A stretch of DNA of 8,737 nt from an uncultured Porphyromonadaceae bacterium (GCA_905212215.1 CAJMDR010000063.1:1-8737), one strand, 5' to 3'. Counted from the first letter of the stretch, positions 1 to 6,942 are shown. Notes: a model not told the origin generated them from the letters alone. Translations and numbers: made by a program.

Positions 1-17
1 CGGCCTTTTCCTTTTCA

Positions 18-62
18 GGCGGTTAGGGAGTTTAAGGGCTTTAAGGAATTTAAGGGCTTTAA
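18..62. repeat. Left array of degenerate 9-base repeat
   Basis: Five back-to-back 9-base units can be read: GGCGGTTAG, GGAGTTTAA, GGGCTTTAA, GGAATTTAA, GGGCTTTAA, giving a consensus GGRNTTTAA. The register is exact, with no insertions between units. The array is the reverse-complement counterpart of the array at 124-186. In the minus-strand transcript of the upstream regulator gene it would form the 3' arm of a long fold-back. Similar TTAAGG-type intergenic arrays exist in gut Bacteroidales as far as I recall, but I cannot confirm that here. Confidence 0.8.
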
Positions 63-123
63 GGCAGCGCTTGATGACCGCAGCTTCCGCTGAGCGGAAG
101 CCGGCAACCCGGGCGCCAATTCC

Positions 124-186
124 TTAAACTCCTTACACTCCTTAAGTTCATTAACCCCCTTAAGTTCCTTAAATTCCTTAAACTCC
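124..186. repeat. Right array of seven 9-base repeats, inverted to the left array
   Basis: Seven contiguous 9-base units are visible: TTAAACTCC, TTACACTCC, TTAAGTTCA, TTAACCCCC, TTAAGTTCC, TTAAATTCC, TTAAACTCC. Every unit starts with TTA and six of the seven with TTAA. Their reverse complement matches the unit of the array at 18-62. The array ends two bases from the stop codon of the minus-strand regulator gene, so it lies in that gene's 3' untranslated region. Because 9 bases is three codons, reading through it produces a spurious LRN-like tripeptide repeat. Confidence 0.85.
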
Positions 187-188
187 CG

Positions 189-1889
189 CTAAAGGAATTT
201 CTGCAGGTACATGTAGGTGGACTCTTCGCAGCCCAGTTTCTTGTGAAGACGGTATTTCGCCGTGTCAACAGCCCTTATGCCGCGGTTGGTTATTGCCGCT
301 ATGTCCTTGGTGGTGAGGTTGAGAATGATGAAGGTACACATTCTTATCTCTCCGTTGGTGAGGTCAGGATGAGCCTTGCACAGGTTATGGATAAACTGCT
401 GATGCGTCTGTCCGAAATATTTCTCAAACATTTTCCATACATCGTCGTGCATATCCACATTCTTCAGTTCCATGCCCACAGCCTTAAGCTTGTCGTCGCT
501 GTGCATGGATTTGTCCGAGAGATATTTCAATGAAGATTTAATCGCTTCGCTGATTTGTGAAATCTGCATGGCGAGCGAAGTCAGTTCTCTGTTTTTGGTA
601 GCGAGTGTTTCTTCCGATTCCTTGAACACACCTTTGTATTCATCTTCAATCAATGCAAGCTTGTCGGACAAGGTGCTGTTGTGAGCCTTTATTTTCTTCA
701 TGCGGCGTCGCAGGAGCAATATTCCTGCCACGCACAGCAGACAGATCACCGCCACGCAGATAGCGGAAATGGAGGCAGTTTGAGCCTTCCTCTCATATTG
801 TTCCAGTGTATTTTTTTCTTCTTCCCGTTCAATGTCGCGGGCAAGAATCAGCACTTCCTTCTCTTTCTGGGCTATGGAATCCTCCATGAGCGCCGATACT
901 TGCAGATGATTGTATGCCTGTCGGTAATCGCCCAGATGCTCGTAAGCTTCCCCGAGGCTGCGGTAGATTAAACCTGTAATCAGGTCGCCTTTCAGAATGT
1001 CGACATACTGTTTGTATTTGTAGAACAGGTCGATTGCATCCTGATACCGACCCTGTTCCATGAGAAGGTCCATATAGCTGAGCACCGCCAGTCCGTTGAA
1101 GTAGTGAGGCCTGGATATTTCGGCCAAAATCTTCTTGTAGTAGCTCTCGGCAATATCGTATTCCTTCAGCTTTGTATAAATCTGAGCGCGGTTGATATTG
1201 ATTCCGGTCCGAATCTGCAGGTTGTCGGTATTGTCTTCGGCGTTCTTGAACTCGGTGAAGGCCTTTTCATACTCGCCTTTAAAGAGGTACATCGTTGACC
1301 TCACGCCGTGAATGCGGGCTTTCAGCTCATTGGCCATAGCAGCCGGATAGAAGCGTTTAGTCTTCTCGAGTTCCTTGAGCGCGGTGTTGAGATGCTTAAT
1401 GGTCATGTCTTCGCGTTGCAGCCGGTTATAGATGTCGCCATGCACCACATGTGCGAGCACATTGTAGTATGTCAGAGAATCGGGTTTGCGCAACTCCGTC
1501 AGGCGGATAGCGTTTGCTATGCTCCGGCTGTAGTCCGTGTTGTAGAAATAAGCCTGAGCGCCACGGTAAAGAATCAGACATTGTTCCGGCACGGGGAATT
1601 CCGAGAGGTTGCGCATCAGTTCCTCACAGTCGTTCAGGGCGCGGCCCATCAACCCTGCGTCATGATATATCCCCACTTTTTTAAGCAGGATTTCCTTTCG
1701 CTGCTTACTGTTTTTCGTCATCGAAAGCAGGCTGTCGAGATAGCCTACACGTACAAAAATGGGTAAAGAGGCATCTTCGGAGCGTTCCTGAAAATAATGA
1801 CGCTTCAAATCCACCGAACCGGATTTCGCACACATTTCCCCCAATGAGATTAAAAATGCGGCCAACAATAAAACTTTGAATCTCAACAT
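189..1889 (-). CDS. Membrane-tethered TPR regulator with C-terminal helix-turn-helix
   Basis: The 566-residue protein reads as a one-component signal-to-DNA switch. An N-terminal signal/anchor segment (about residues 1-21, MLRFKVLLLAAFLISLG) is followed by a long helical region with TPR-like repeats. The clearest repeats are near 201-217 (GEYEKAF), 237-255 (KEYDIAESYY), 275-292 (GRYQDAIDLF) and 311-332 (GDYRQAYNHL). A transmembrane helix lies at about 371-395, with a positive RRRMKK flank that places the C-terminus in the cytoplasm. A coiled coil follows at about 402-460, then a LuxR-like helix-turn-helix at about 507-553 (LTNGEIRMCTFI, TTKDIAAITN, AVDTAKYRLHKKL). The TPR region would be periplasmic. 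I chose the ATG at 1889 because GGAGG lies 8 bases upstream; an earlier in-frame ATG at 1919 overlaps the -7 box of the gene's own promoter. It is divergent from two BspA-like genes, its likely targets by position. The ligand is unknown. Confidence 0.85.
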   Translation of the reverse strand: MLRFKVLLLAAFLISLGEMCAKSGSVDLKRHYFQERSEDASLPIFVRVGYLDSLLSMTKNSKQRKEILLKKVGIYHDAGLMGRALNDCEELMRNLSEFPVPEQCLILYRGAQAYFYNTDYSRSIANAIRLTELRKPDSLTYYNVLAHVVHGDIYNRLQREDMTIKHLNTALKELEKTKRFYPAAMANELKARIHGVRSTMYLFKGEYEKAFTEFKNAEDNTDNLQIRTGININRAQIYTKLKEYDIAESYYKKILAEISRPHYFNGLAVLSYMDLLMEQGRYQDAIDLFYKYKQYVDILKGDLITGLIYRSLGEAYEHLGDYRQAYNHLQVSALMEDSIAQKEKEVLILARDIEREEEKNTLEQYERKAQTASISAICVAVICLLCVAGILLLRRRMKKIKAHNSTLSDKLALIEDEYKGVFKESEETLATKNRELTSLAMQISQISEAIKSSLKYLSDKSMHSDDKLKAVGMELKNVDMHDDVWKMFEKYFGQTHQQFIHNLCKAHPDLTNGEIRMCTFIILNLTTKDIAAITNRGIRAVDTAKYRLHKKLGCEESTYMYLQKFL

Positions 1890-1916
1890 AATCGTTCCTC
1901 CGCGACATTTCGTTTG

Positions 1917-1948
1917 CAAAGATAATAACTAAGGTTCGTATATTCAAT
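1917..1948 (-). promoter_or_regulatory. Bacteroides-type promoter of the regulator gene
   Basis: Read on the minus strand, ATTG (1945-1948, one mismatch to TTTG), 20 bases and TATCTTTG (1917-1924, full match to TAnnTTTG) form a Bacteroidales primary-sigma promoter. Transcription would begin near 1910-1913. That is downstream of the ATG at 1919, so translation must start at the ATG at 1889, leaving a leader of about 20-25 bases that contains GGAGG. Confidence 0.75.
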
Positions 1949-1958
1949 TTTTTTGAAT
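1942..1958. promoter_or_regulatory. Small inverted repeat over the -33 element, possible operator
   Basis: ATTCAA (1942-1947) and TTGAAT (1953-1958) form a perfect 6-bp inverted repeat around five T residues. It covers the -33 element of the regulator promoter. A protein bound here could repress the regulator gene, for example by autoregulation. AT-rich intergenic DNA yields such short dyads by chance, so this is weak support. Confidence 0.3.
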
Positions 1959-2025
1959 CCGTATACTACTTCATCGGTTCTTCATCATACTTCTTTTTGT
2001 TGTTCTCTTAAATTGTAGACCGCTG

Positions 2026-2040
2026 TAAATCAATGATTTA
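2026..2040. promoter_or_regulatory. 15-base perfect palindrome between divergent promoters
   Basis: TAAATCA, a central A, then TGATTTA: seven perfect pairs about a single base. It lies between the two divergent promoters, roughly 80 bases from the -33 box of each. That position suits a shared operator for the HTH regulator encoded on the minus strand. The binding assignment is inference only. Confidence 0.4.
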
Positions 2041-2106
2041 TATGGTTGAAGTGGTTTTGTATCATACTACAATCCCAACACATAGCATTTTTGTATATAT
2101 AAAAAA

Positions 2107-2138
2107 TTTGTAAGAGGAGATTAACGAAAATAATTTTG
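2107..2138 (+). promoter_or_regulatory. Consensus Bacteroides-type promoter of the first BspA-like gene
   Basis: TTTG at 2107-2110, exactly 20 bases, then TAATTTTG at 2131-2138: a full match to the Bacteroidales -33/-7 consensus. Transcription would start near 2142-2145. This decides the start of the gene, because an ATG at 2143 would sit on or before the first transcribed base, whereas the in-frame ATG at 2182 has a leader of about 38 bases. Confidence 0.85.
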
Positions 2139-2181
2139 CAACATGAAATTTCCCCCGGAATTCAACCAAATAAAATTACAT

Positions 2182-3624
2182 ATGGACCAGAAACTCTACT
2201 TCAGAGGAGCACTGCGGCTGATGGCTGTCTGTCTTCTCGCCACGGCAACCGCAATCGTGGCCAATGCCAAAATCTTCCTCGCCGACGGTGTCTACTACAA
2301 GACCCTTCAGGGCAATACCTGCGAGGTTACCGCCAACGCCACTTTCTCGGGCGACCTGGTTGTGCCCGACACGGTGGTCAACAACAATGTCAAGTACAAG
2401 GTAGTGGCCATAGGCCGCGGCGCTTTCAACAAGAACAAAAAGATTACCTCGGCCACCATTCCCTCTTCGGTTACCAAAATTGATGAATGGGCATTTTCCG
2501 AGGCTACCGCCCTGCAGCGCGTCAACATACCCGAAAGCGTTACTGTACTTGGCAGTTCCGCTTTCCAGGGATGCATCAGCCTGCGCGAGGTGACAGTACC
2601 TTCCAAAATCAAATCACTGAAGTCCTTCGTCTTCAACCTGTGCGAGAACCTCACCACGGTGAATCTGCCCGAAGGCCTCACCACCATCGGTACCGCAGCA
2701 TTCTCGTCGTGCTTCAACCTGAAGAGCCTGAAAATACCTTCCACGGTGAATTCAATCTACAGCATCGCTTTCTGGCGTGCCGGTCTGGAGACACTGAATC
2801 TACCGGACAGCATCAACTTCATCGGTGACGGCGCTTTCGGTGCGTGCGAGAAGCTTACCAAAATCAGCCTCTGCGCCGACAACCCTTACTACACTGTGGA
2901 CAAGAACTTCCTTTACAGCAAGGACAAGAGCATCCTCTACTGCTGCCCGGCAGGTCTGAAACCCACCTCGGTGACTGTGGAGAGCTGCGTCACCTCGCTC
3001 AGCCAGGGTGCCTTCGCATTCTGCACCGATCTGAAAGAGGTCGTTCTCCCCGCAGGCCTGAAGTCAATCGGTTACGATGCTTTCAGCAACTGCATCGCAC
3101 TCCCCTCAATCAACATTCCCGCCGGAGTGAACGACATCGGCGTTTGCGCCTTCAACAAATGTGACGCACTGAAGTCACTCACTTTCCCCTCCGCGCTAAA
3201 GACTATCAAAGCCAAGACTCTCTATGAGAACGTGGCTCTGACCACCATAACGCTGCCCGATAGCCTCGAAAGCATGGCTGCTTACGCCATCGCAATGTGC
3301 GACAATCTTAAGGAAGTATATGCTCCCGCCAAGGTGCCCGCAGTGCTCGACCCCGATCTGGAACCGTTCTATCAGCTGAATATGGCTGCTATCACACTGT
3401 ATGTGCCGGTAGGTTCCGAAGCTGCTTACAAGACCGCTCCCGTATGGAAAGATTTCGGTACCATCAAGGGCCACAACTTCGGCGGGGTCAGCACCATAGA
3501 CGGAACAGAGGCAGTGCCCGTGGCATACTTCGACATGCAGGGACGCCGAATAAGTGCCGACAGCAAAGGCCTGGTAATAATCCAGTATTCAGACAATAGT
3601 TTCAAGAAGGTATTTGTAAAATAA
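2182..3624 (+). CDS. Secreted BspA-like leucine-rich-repeat protein (480 aa)
   Basis: The product is an exported LRR_5/BspA-family protein. Residues 1-29 form a good Sec signal peptide (MDQKLYFRGALR, then LMAVCLLATATAIVA, then ANA before the predicted cut). About eleven repeats of roughly 23 residues run from residue 86 to 376, with the pattern LxxVxIPxSVTxIGxxAFxxCxx. After the sixth repeat there is an insert (NPYYTVDKNFLYSKDKS) that is common in this family. Residues 376-430 (VPVGSEAAYKTAPVW) resemble the usual closing region, and a tail at 447-480 (YFDMQGRRI to FKKVFVK) resembles C-terminal sorting or beta-tail segments of Bacteroidota secreted proteins. Family members act as surface adhesins or binding proteins; no ligand can be read here. 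It has a consensus promoter upstream and a strong terminator directly after its stop. The ATG at 2143 would add 13 residues before the signal peptide and is less likely. No catalytic motif is visible. Confidence 0.9.
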   Translation: MDQKLYFRGALRLMAVCLLATATAIVANAKIFLADGVYYKTLQGNTCEVTANATFSGDLVVPDTVVNNNVKYKVVAIGRGAFNKNKKITSATIPSSVTKIDEWAFSEATALQRVNIPESVTVLGSSAFQGCISLREVTVPSKIKSLKSFVFNLCENLTTVNLPEGLTTIGTAAFSSCFNLKSLKIPSTVNSIYSIAFWRAGLETLNLPDSINFIGDGAFGACEKLTKISLCADNPYYTVDKNFLYSKDKSILYCCPAGLKPTSVTVESCVTSLSQGAFAFCTDLKEVVLPAGLKSIGYDAFSNCIALPSINIPAGVNDIGVCAFNKCDALKSLTFPSALKTIKAKTLYENVALTTITLPDSLESMAAYAIAMCDNLKEVYAPAKVPAVLDPDLEPFYQLNMAAITLYVPVGSEAAYKTAPVWKDFGTIKGHNFGGVSTIDGTEAVPVAYFDMQGRRISADSKGLVIIQYSDNSFKKVFVK

Positions 3625-3635
3625 TCATCCTTTCT

Positions 3636-3688
3636 GCCCGACGGTGACAGGCCGGCCTTAGTTCCGGTCTGCCACCTACGGGCTTTTT
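3636..3688 (+). terminator. Strong intrinsic terminator between the two BspA-like genes
   Basis: The arm 3636-3655 (GCCCG...GCCGG) pairs with 3664-3683 (CCGGT...CGGGC) around an 8-base loop. Seventeen of 20 positions pair, counting one G-U, and five T residues follow at 3684-3688. It starts 11 bases after the stop of the first BspA-like gene. Only 11 bases separate the T-run from the ATG of the next gene. Confidence 0.85.
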
Positions 3689-3699
3689 CATTACAAGCT

Positions 3700-5886
3700 A
3701 TGAAAAAATCTATCCTCTCCGTTTCTATGGCCCTTCTGGCAATGCTCCTTGCGTCTCCTTACGGGCGATGCGGCATTGTAAACTACACCGATGAGGTCGG
3801 TACGCAATGGCAGATCAACACCTCCGACGGCACCGCCATGCTTTACTATATGGTGACACTGTCCCGGCAGGGTAGAGTGGCGCTTCCCGATATGGTAACA
3901 TACGAGAACGCACAGTATAAAATCACCCGCATCGGCAAAAACGCAAACATCGGCAGCAAGTACCTCACCGAGATTTTGTTCGGCCGGTATGTGGAGGCTA
4001 TCGACTCCGGCGCTTTCTCGAATAACGAGAAACTGGCCGTGGTGACACTTCCGGCAAACCTGAAAGAGATAGGAAGCGCTGCCTTTGCCAGCTGTCCGTC
4101 GCTCAAGACAATAGAATTTCCGTCGCACCTTGATTCTATCGGCGACTATGTTTTCCGTGGCAGCGCTTTGGAATCGTTCAATGTTACCGCAGGAATGACT
4201 AAAATCGGTAAAAATCCGGTTCGTGGCTGCAAGTCACTTGCATCCATCAGTGTCGCTGCCGCCAATCCGCGCTACACCGCCGCCGACGGTTTTCTTTTCT
4301 CCAAAGACAAATCGCTGCTGATAGGAGTTGCCCCCGCTGCCGTAAAGGCACACACCATGGTTCCTTCCTCGGTGAAACGTATCGGCGACTATGCCTTTGC
4401 TGAACTTGCCGCTCTTGAGAATGTCACTCTTCCGGGAACCCTCAATGAGATAGGCGAGATGGCCTTTTCCGGCTGCTCGCTGAAAAGCATCGCCATTCCG
4501 GGTGCCGTAAACAGCATCAAAAGAGGCGCCTTCAGCCAGAATCCCGCTCTCACGCAGATTACCGTTGACGCGGGCAATACCTCTTATAAAATTGTGGGCA
4601 ATATGCTCGCCACCGCCGACGGCAAACTGCTTGTTGCGGCTCCCGCCCTCAGCGGGGATGTCTCTTTCCCAGCCGGAGTAGAGAAACTCGGTGACTTCCT
4701 GTGCTCTTCCATGAAGGGAATAACCAGTGTTAATCTCTCCGGAATAAAGGAGTTGGGCGATAATGTTTTTTACCGCTGCGAGGGCATTGCAACTGTCAAC
4801 TTCGGCAATACGCTGGAGAAGATAGGCCGCATGTGCTTCCAGCGCTGTTCCATGCTGCGGTCGGTGACGCTGCCGGCATCGTTGAAATCCACCGGATTCC
4901 AGAGCTTCACCTACTGTTCGTCGCTCAACAACCTTGAAATCAACGAAGGCATAGAAACATTGGGAGATCTGTCGTTCTACGCTTGTACCGCCCTGACGTC
5001 GGTCAAGGTTCCCGGTTCTGTGAAACATCCGGGCCGAAGCCTTTTCTATTCCTGCTCCAAACTGCGTAATGCGGAGTTAGGCGAGGGCATAGAGGAAATT
5101 CCGACCATGATGTTCGCCTTCTGCTCGCAACTCAGAAGCATCAACTTCCCCTCCACCCTGAAAGGTATCGGCAACGGTGCCTTCGAGGCTTGCTCCCTTA
5201 CGAAAGCTGAGTTGCCCGAAGGTCTGGAATATGTGGGCGACATGGTGTTCGAGAACAACAAGCTCACCGGCGCTGTGTCCGTGCCTAACTCGGTGAAGAG
5301 TATCGGCGCATACGCATACGCTTTCAACAACAACATGACCTCCTTCACATGTGGTACCGGCCTGAAGCGTATCGAGCGCCTTGGTATCTGTGCAAGCGAG
5401 AAACTGGCGACAGTGACGCTCAACGAGGGTCTGGAGTTCATCGGCGAGCAGGCACTCTGTAACCTTGCCCTTACCGAGATTACCATACCTTCCACCGTGG
5501 ACACTGTAGAAAAAGGAGCCTTCGAGAACAATCCTCTTATCGGCGACTTCTATCTGCGTCCCACCACACCTCCGGCAACCACCGGCGACATAGTGCTGCC
5601 CAACACCCAGTTCAATGGAATCGTCATACATCCATATCAGGAAGCTACCCTCCATGTGCCTGTGGGTGCTGTGGAGGCATACCGCAACGCACCTATATGG
5701 GGCAAGTTTACCGAAATAATAGGCGACATCAACGCTGTCGGTGAAATTTCAGGTGACAATGCCGAAATCAAGGAAATATATGATCTCGAAGGCCGTCGGT
5801 TGCCCGCAATACAGCCCGGTAAAATAAACATCTGCATAATGACGGACGGCACTGTACGGAAAATCATGGCTCCTGTTTCCGAATAA
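3700..5886 (+). CDS. Secreted BspA-like leucine-rich-repeat protein (728 aa)
   Basis: This is a larger tandem paralogue of the preceding gene. It begins with a signal peptide (MKKSILSVSMALLAMLLASPYG, about residues 1-23). About twenty LRR_5/BspA repeats run from residue 87 to 616, with cores such as LAVVTLPANLKEIGSAAFAS and LRSINFPSTLKGIGNGAFEA. Two inserts (NPRYTAADGFLFSKDKS, and NTSYKIVGNMLATADGK) correspond to the single insert in the neighbour. The closing region at about 617-677 (LHVPVGAVEAYRNAPIW) and the tail at 691-728 (IYDLEGRRL to GTVRKIM) match those of the neighbour, supporting duplication followed by repeat expansion. GRC near the signal end lacks the small residue before Cys of a good lipobox, so a lipoprotein is unlikely. 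There is no Shine-Dalgarno sequence and no room for a separate promoter after the terminator at 3636-3688. Expression therefore probably depends on read-through, and the yield may be lower. Surface adhesion or ligand binding is a family-level inference. Confidence 0.9.
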   Translation: MKKSILSVSMALLAMLLASPYGRCGIVNYTDEVGTQWQINTSDGTAMLYYMVTLSRQGRVALPDMVTYENAQYKITRIGKNANIGSKYLTEILFGRYVEAIDSGAFSNNEKLAVVTLPANLKEIGSAAFASCPSLKTIEFPSHLDSIGDYVFRGSALESFNVTAGMTKIGKNPVRGCKSLASISVAAANPRYTAADGFLFSKDKSLLIGVAPAAVKAHTMVPSSVKRIGDYAFAELAALENVTLPGTLNEIGEMAFSGCSLKSIAIPGAVNSIKRGAFSQNPALTQITVDAGNTSYKIVGNMLATADGKLLVAAPALSGDVSFPAGVEKLGDFLCSSMKGITSVNLSGIKELGDNVFYRCEGIATVNFGNTLEKIGRMCFQRCSMLRSVTLPASLKSTGFQSFTYCSSLNNLEINEGIETLGDLSFYACTALTSVKVPGSVKHPGRSLFYSCSKLRNAELGEGIEEIPTMMFAFCSQLRSINFPSTLKGIGNGAFEACSLTKAELPEGLEYVGDMVFENNKLTGAVSVPNSVKSIGAYAYAFNNNMTSFTCGTGLKRIERLGICASEKLATVTLNEGLEFIGEQALCNLALTEITIPSTVDTVEKGAFENNPLIGDFYLRPTTPPATTGDIVLPNTQFNGIVIHPYQEATLHVPVGAVEAYRNAPIWGKFTEIIGDINAVGEISGDNAEIKEIYDLEGRRLPAIQPGKINICIMTDGTVRKIMAPVSE

Positions 5887-5914
5887 GGTTTATTCAGGAA
5901 TCAGACACCCCCTT

Positions 5915-5957
5915 AAAAATGAATCGGCTACATCTTCTGTAGTCGGTTCATTTTTTT
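5915..5957 (+). terminator. Strong intrinsic terminator after the BspA-like pair
   Basis: AATGAATCGGCTACA (5918-5932) pairs with TGTAGTCGGTTCATT (5938-5952) over all 15 positions, with two G-T wobbles and a 5-base loop TCTTC. The stem is extended by A residues at 5915-5917 facing a run of T up to 5957. It lies 29 bases past the stop of the second BspA-like gene. The A-tract before and T-tract after mean it could stop transcription in either direction, although no opposing gene is seen. It also isolates the restriction-modification genes downstream. Confidence 0.9.
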
Positions 5958-6007
5958 CTTAAGATAACTTTAAGGTGAGACTTAGCTGAGTTCTTCTGAA
6001 TTATTTG

Positions 6008-6015
6008 TAATTTTG
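6008..6015 (+). promoter_or_regulatory. -7 promoter element upstream of the methyltransferase gene
   Basis: TAATTTTG matches the Bacteroidales -7 consensus TAnnTTTG. No TTTG stands 19-21 bases upstream (the bases there read agctg), so the -33 half is weak or missing. Transcription would begin near 6019-6022, leaving a leader of only a few bases before the first ATG at 6027. The box is part of the 20-base repeat shared with 8374-8393. Confidence 0.5.
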
Positions 6016-6027
6016 CAATCTAAACTA
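6008..6027 (+). repeat. Left copy of 20-base direct repeat flanking the R-M module
   Basis: This copy agrees with 8374-8393 at 18 of 20 positions. The uninterrupted identical core TTTTGCAATCTAA lies at 6011-6023 and 8377-8389. Both copies begin with a promoter -7 box, so part of the match is explained by promoter function, but AATCTAAnCTA lies beyond the consensus. The pair may mark the ends of an inserted module or a duplicated promoter. Confidence 0.6.
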
Positions 6028-6926
6028 TGCTTATGGCAATGGACAACATTCAAATATTAGGCACAGATGAACACCGAATTTATTTTGGTGATGCAATAGA
6101 ATCCCTATCATTTGTTCCTGATGGGTCTGTAGATTTAATTTTTGCAGACCCCCCTTATAATATAGGTAAGATTTTTGCAGGACTAAAAGATAGATGGTCT
6201 TCAGATGAAGATTATATAGAATGGTGTTATAAATGGCTTCAGCTTTGTGTGAATAAGCTTAAACCTAATGGAGCATTTTATGTAATGACTTCTACACAAT
6301 TTATGCCCTATTTTGATTTATTCCTTAGAAGCAAGCTGACTATAATGTCTAGATTGGTTTGGGCTTATGATAGTTCAGGAGTTCAAGCTAAAAAATACTT
6401 CGGTTCAATGTATGAGCCGATTCTATTCTGTGTAAAAGATAAAGATAACTACACTTTCAATGCTGATGATATTTTAGTAGAAGCTAAGACTGGTTCACAG
6501 CGTAAACTTATAGACTATAGAAAAAATCCCCCTCAACCATATAATACACAAAAAATTCCAGGGAATGTATGGGATTTTGCTAGGGTCAGATATAGAATGG
6601 AAGAATATGAAAACCACCCGACACAAAAGCCTATAGCATTGTTGGAACGTATCATTAAGGCTAGTTCTAATGAAGGCGATGTGGTTTTAGACCCCTTTTC
6701 GGGTTCTTTTACTACTGGCTTTATGGCAAAACAGCTTCACCGCAGAAGCATAAGCATAGAAATTCAGGAAGAATATATAAAGATAGGTCTTAGAAGATTA
6801 GGATTAGCTTCTGAATTTAATGGGGAACAGTTGGTCAAAGAAGGCAAAACTACTAAAGTGAAAAATCGCAATGGGATAAAAGCACAAATAGTAGAACAGC
6901 CTAGCATATTCGGCACTGATTTTTAA
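6027..6926 (+). CDS. YhdJ-like beta-class DNA adenine-N6 methyltransferase
   Basis: The enzyme transfers a methyl group from S-adenosylmethionine to adenine in DNA. The catalytic motif IV DPPY is at residues 41-44 (FADPPYNIGK). Motif X HPTQKP is at 197-202, followed by the SAM-binding motif I DPFSGSFTTG at 222-231; this order is that of beta-class enzymes. The segment 111-185 (YDSSGVQAKK, FGSMYEPIL, EAKTGSQR, DYRKNPPQPYN, PGNVWDF) closely resembles E. coli YhdJ as I remember it. YhdJ methylates ATGCAT, so that specificity is likely but not shown. The length of 299 residues is normal. Three in-frame ATGs (6027, 6033, 6039) are possible starts; none has a clear ribosome site, and residues before about 6 are not conserved. 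The gene is AT-rich compared with its neighbours, indicating transfer. It is followed 16 bases later by the probable endonuclease gene, so it probably protects the host from that enzyme, unlike the solitary E. coli YhdJ. Confidence 0.92.
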   Translation: MLMAMDNIQILGTDEHRIYFGDAIESLSFVPDGSVDLIFADPPYNIGKIFAGLKDRWSSDEDYIEWCYKWLQLCVNKLKPNGAFYVMTSTQFMPYFDLFLRSKLTIMSRLVWAYDSSGVQAKKYFGSMYEPILFCVKDKDNYTFNADDILVEAKTGSQRKLIDYRKNPPQPYNTQKIPGNVWDFARVRYRMEEYENHPTQKPIALLERIIKASSNEGDVVLDPFSGSFTTGFMAKQLHRRSISIEIQEEYIKIGLRRLGLASEFNGEQLVKEGKTTKVKNRNGIKAQIVEQPSIFGTDF

Positions 6927-6942
6927 ATACTGATTTTTAAAT
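6915..6942 (+). repeat. Perfect 14-base tandem duplication at the methyltransferase/endonuclease junction
   Basis: ACTGATTTTTAAAT occurs at 6915-6928 and again, with no gap, at 6929-6942. The first copy holds the methyltransferase stop TAA (6924-6926), and the second ends one base before the endonuclease ATG. Removing one copy would leave only two bases between stop and start, so the duplication moved the second gene 14 bases downstream. Confidence 0.95.

Larger units (their letters stand above)
18..186 (-). terminator. Long fold-back 3' of the regulator gene, possible terminator or mRNA 3' end structure
   Basis: In the minus-strand RNA the first four units after the stop (186 down to 151) face the four units at 27-62. 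The outermost pair is a perfect 9-base match (178-186 with 27-35), and the next three match at about 7, 8 and 7 of 9. At the centre is a perfect 8-bp stem with a 3-base loop: GCTTCCGC at 83-90 and GCGGAAGC at 94-101. No clean U-tract follows the outer stem, so a classical intrinsic terminator is not proven. RNA stabilisation or a structure between neighbouring genes is equally possible. Confidence 0.45.

Noticed and set aside
124..186. CRISPR-like array
   Set aside because: Units are 9 bases, contiguous, degenerate and without spacers; no cas genes are present.
59..268. Minus-strand frame of 69 codons with LRN/LRS tripeptide periodicity
   Set aside because: The periodicity is only the 9-base DNA repeat read in one frame, and the frame overlaps the end of the well-supported regulator gene.
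3700..3777. Lipoprotein signal in the second BspA-like protein
   Set aside because: The Cys near residue 24 is preceded by Gly-Arg rather than a lipobox ending in Gly, Ala or Ser, so a normal Sec signal peptide is more likely.
4234..5655. Long minus-strand frames opposite the second BspA-like gene (264 and 192 codons)
   Set aside because: They are antisense shadows of a GC-rich repetitive coding sequence with no recognisable protein features or start signals.
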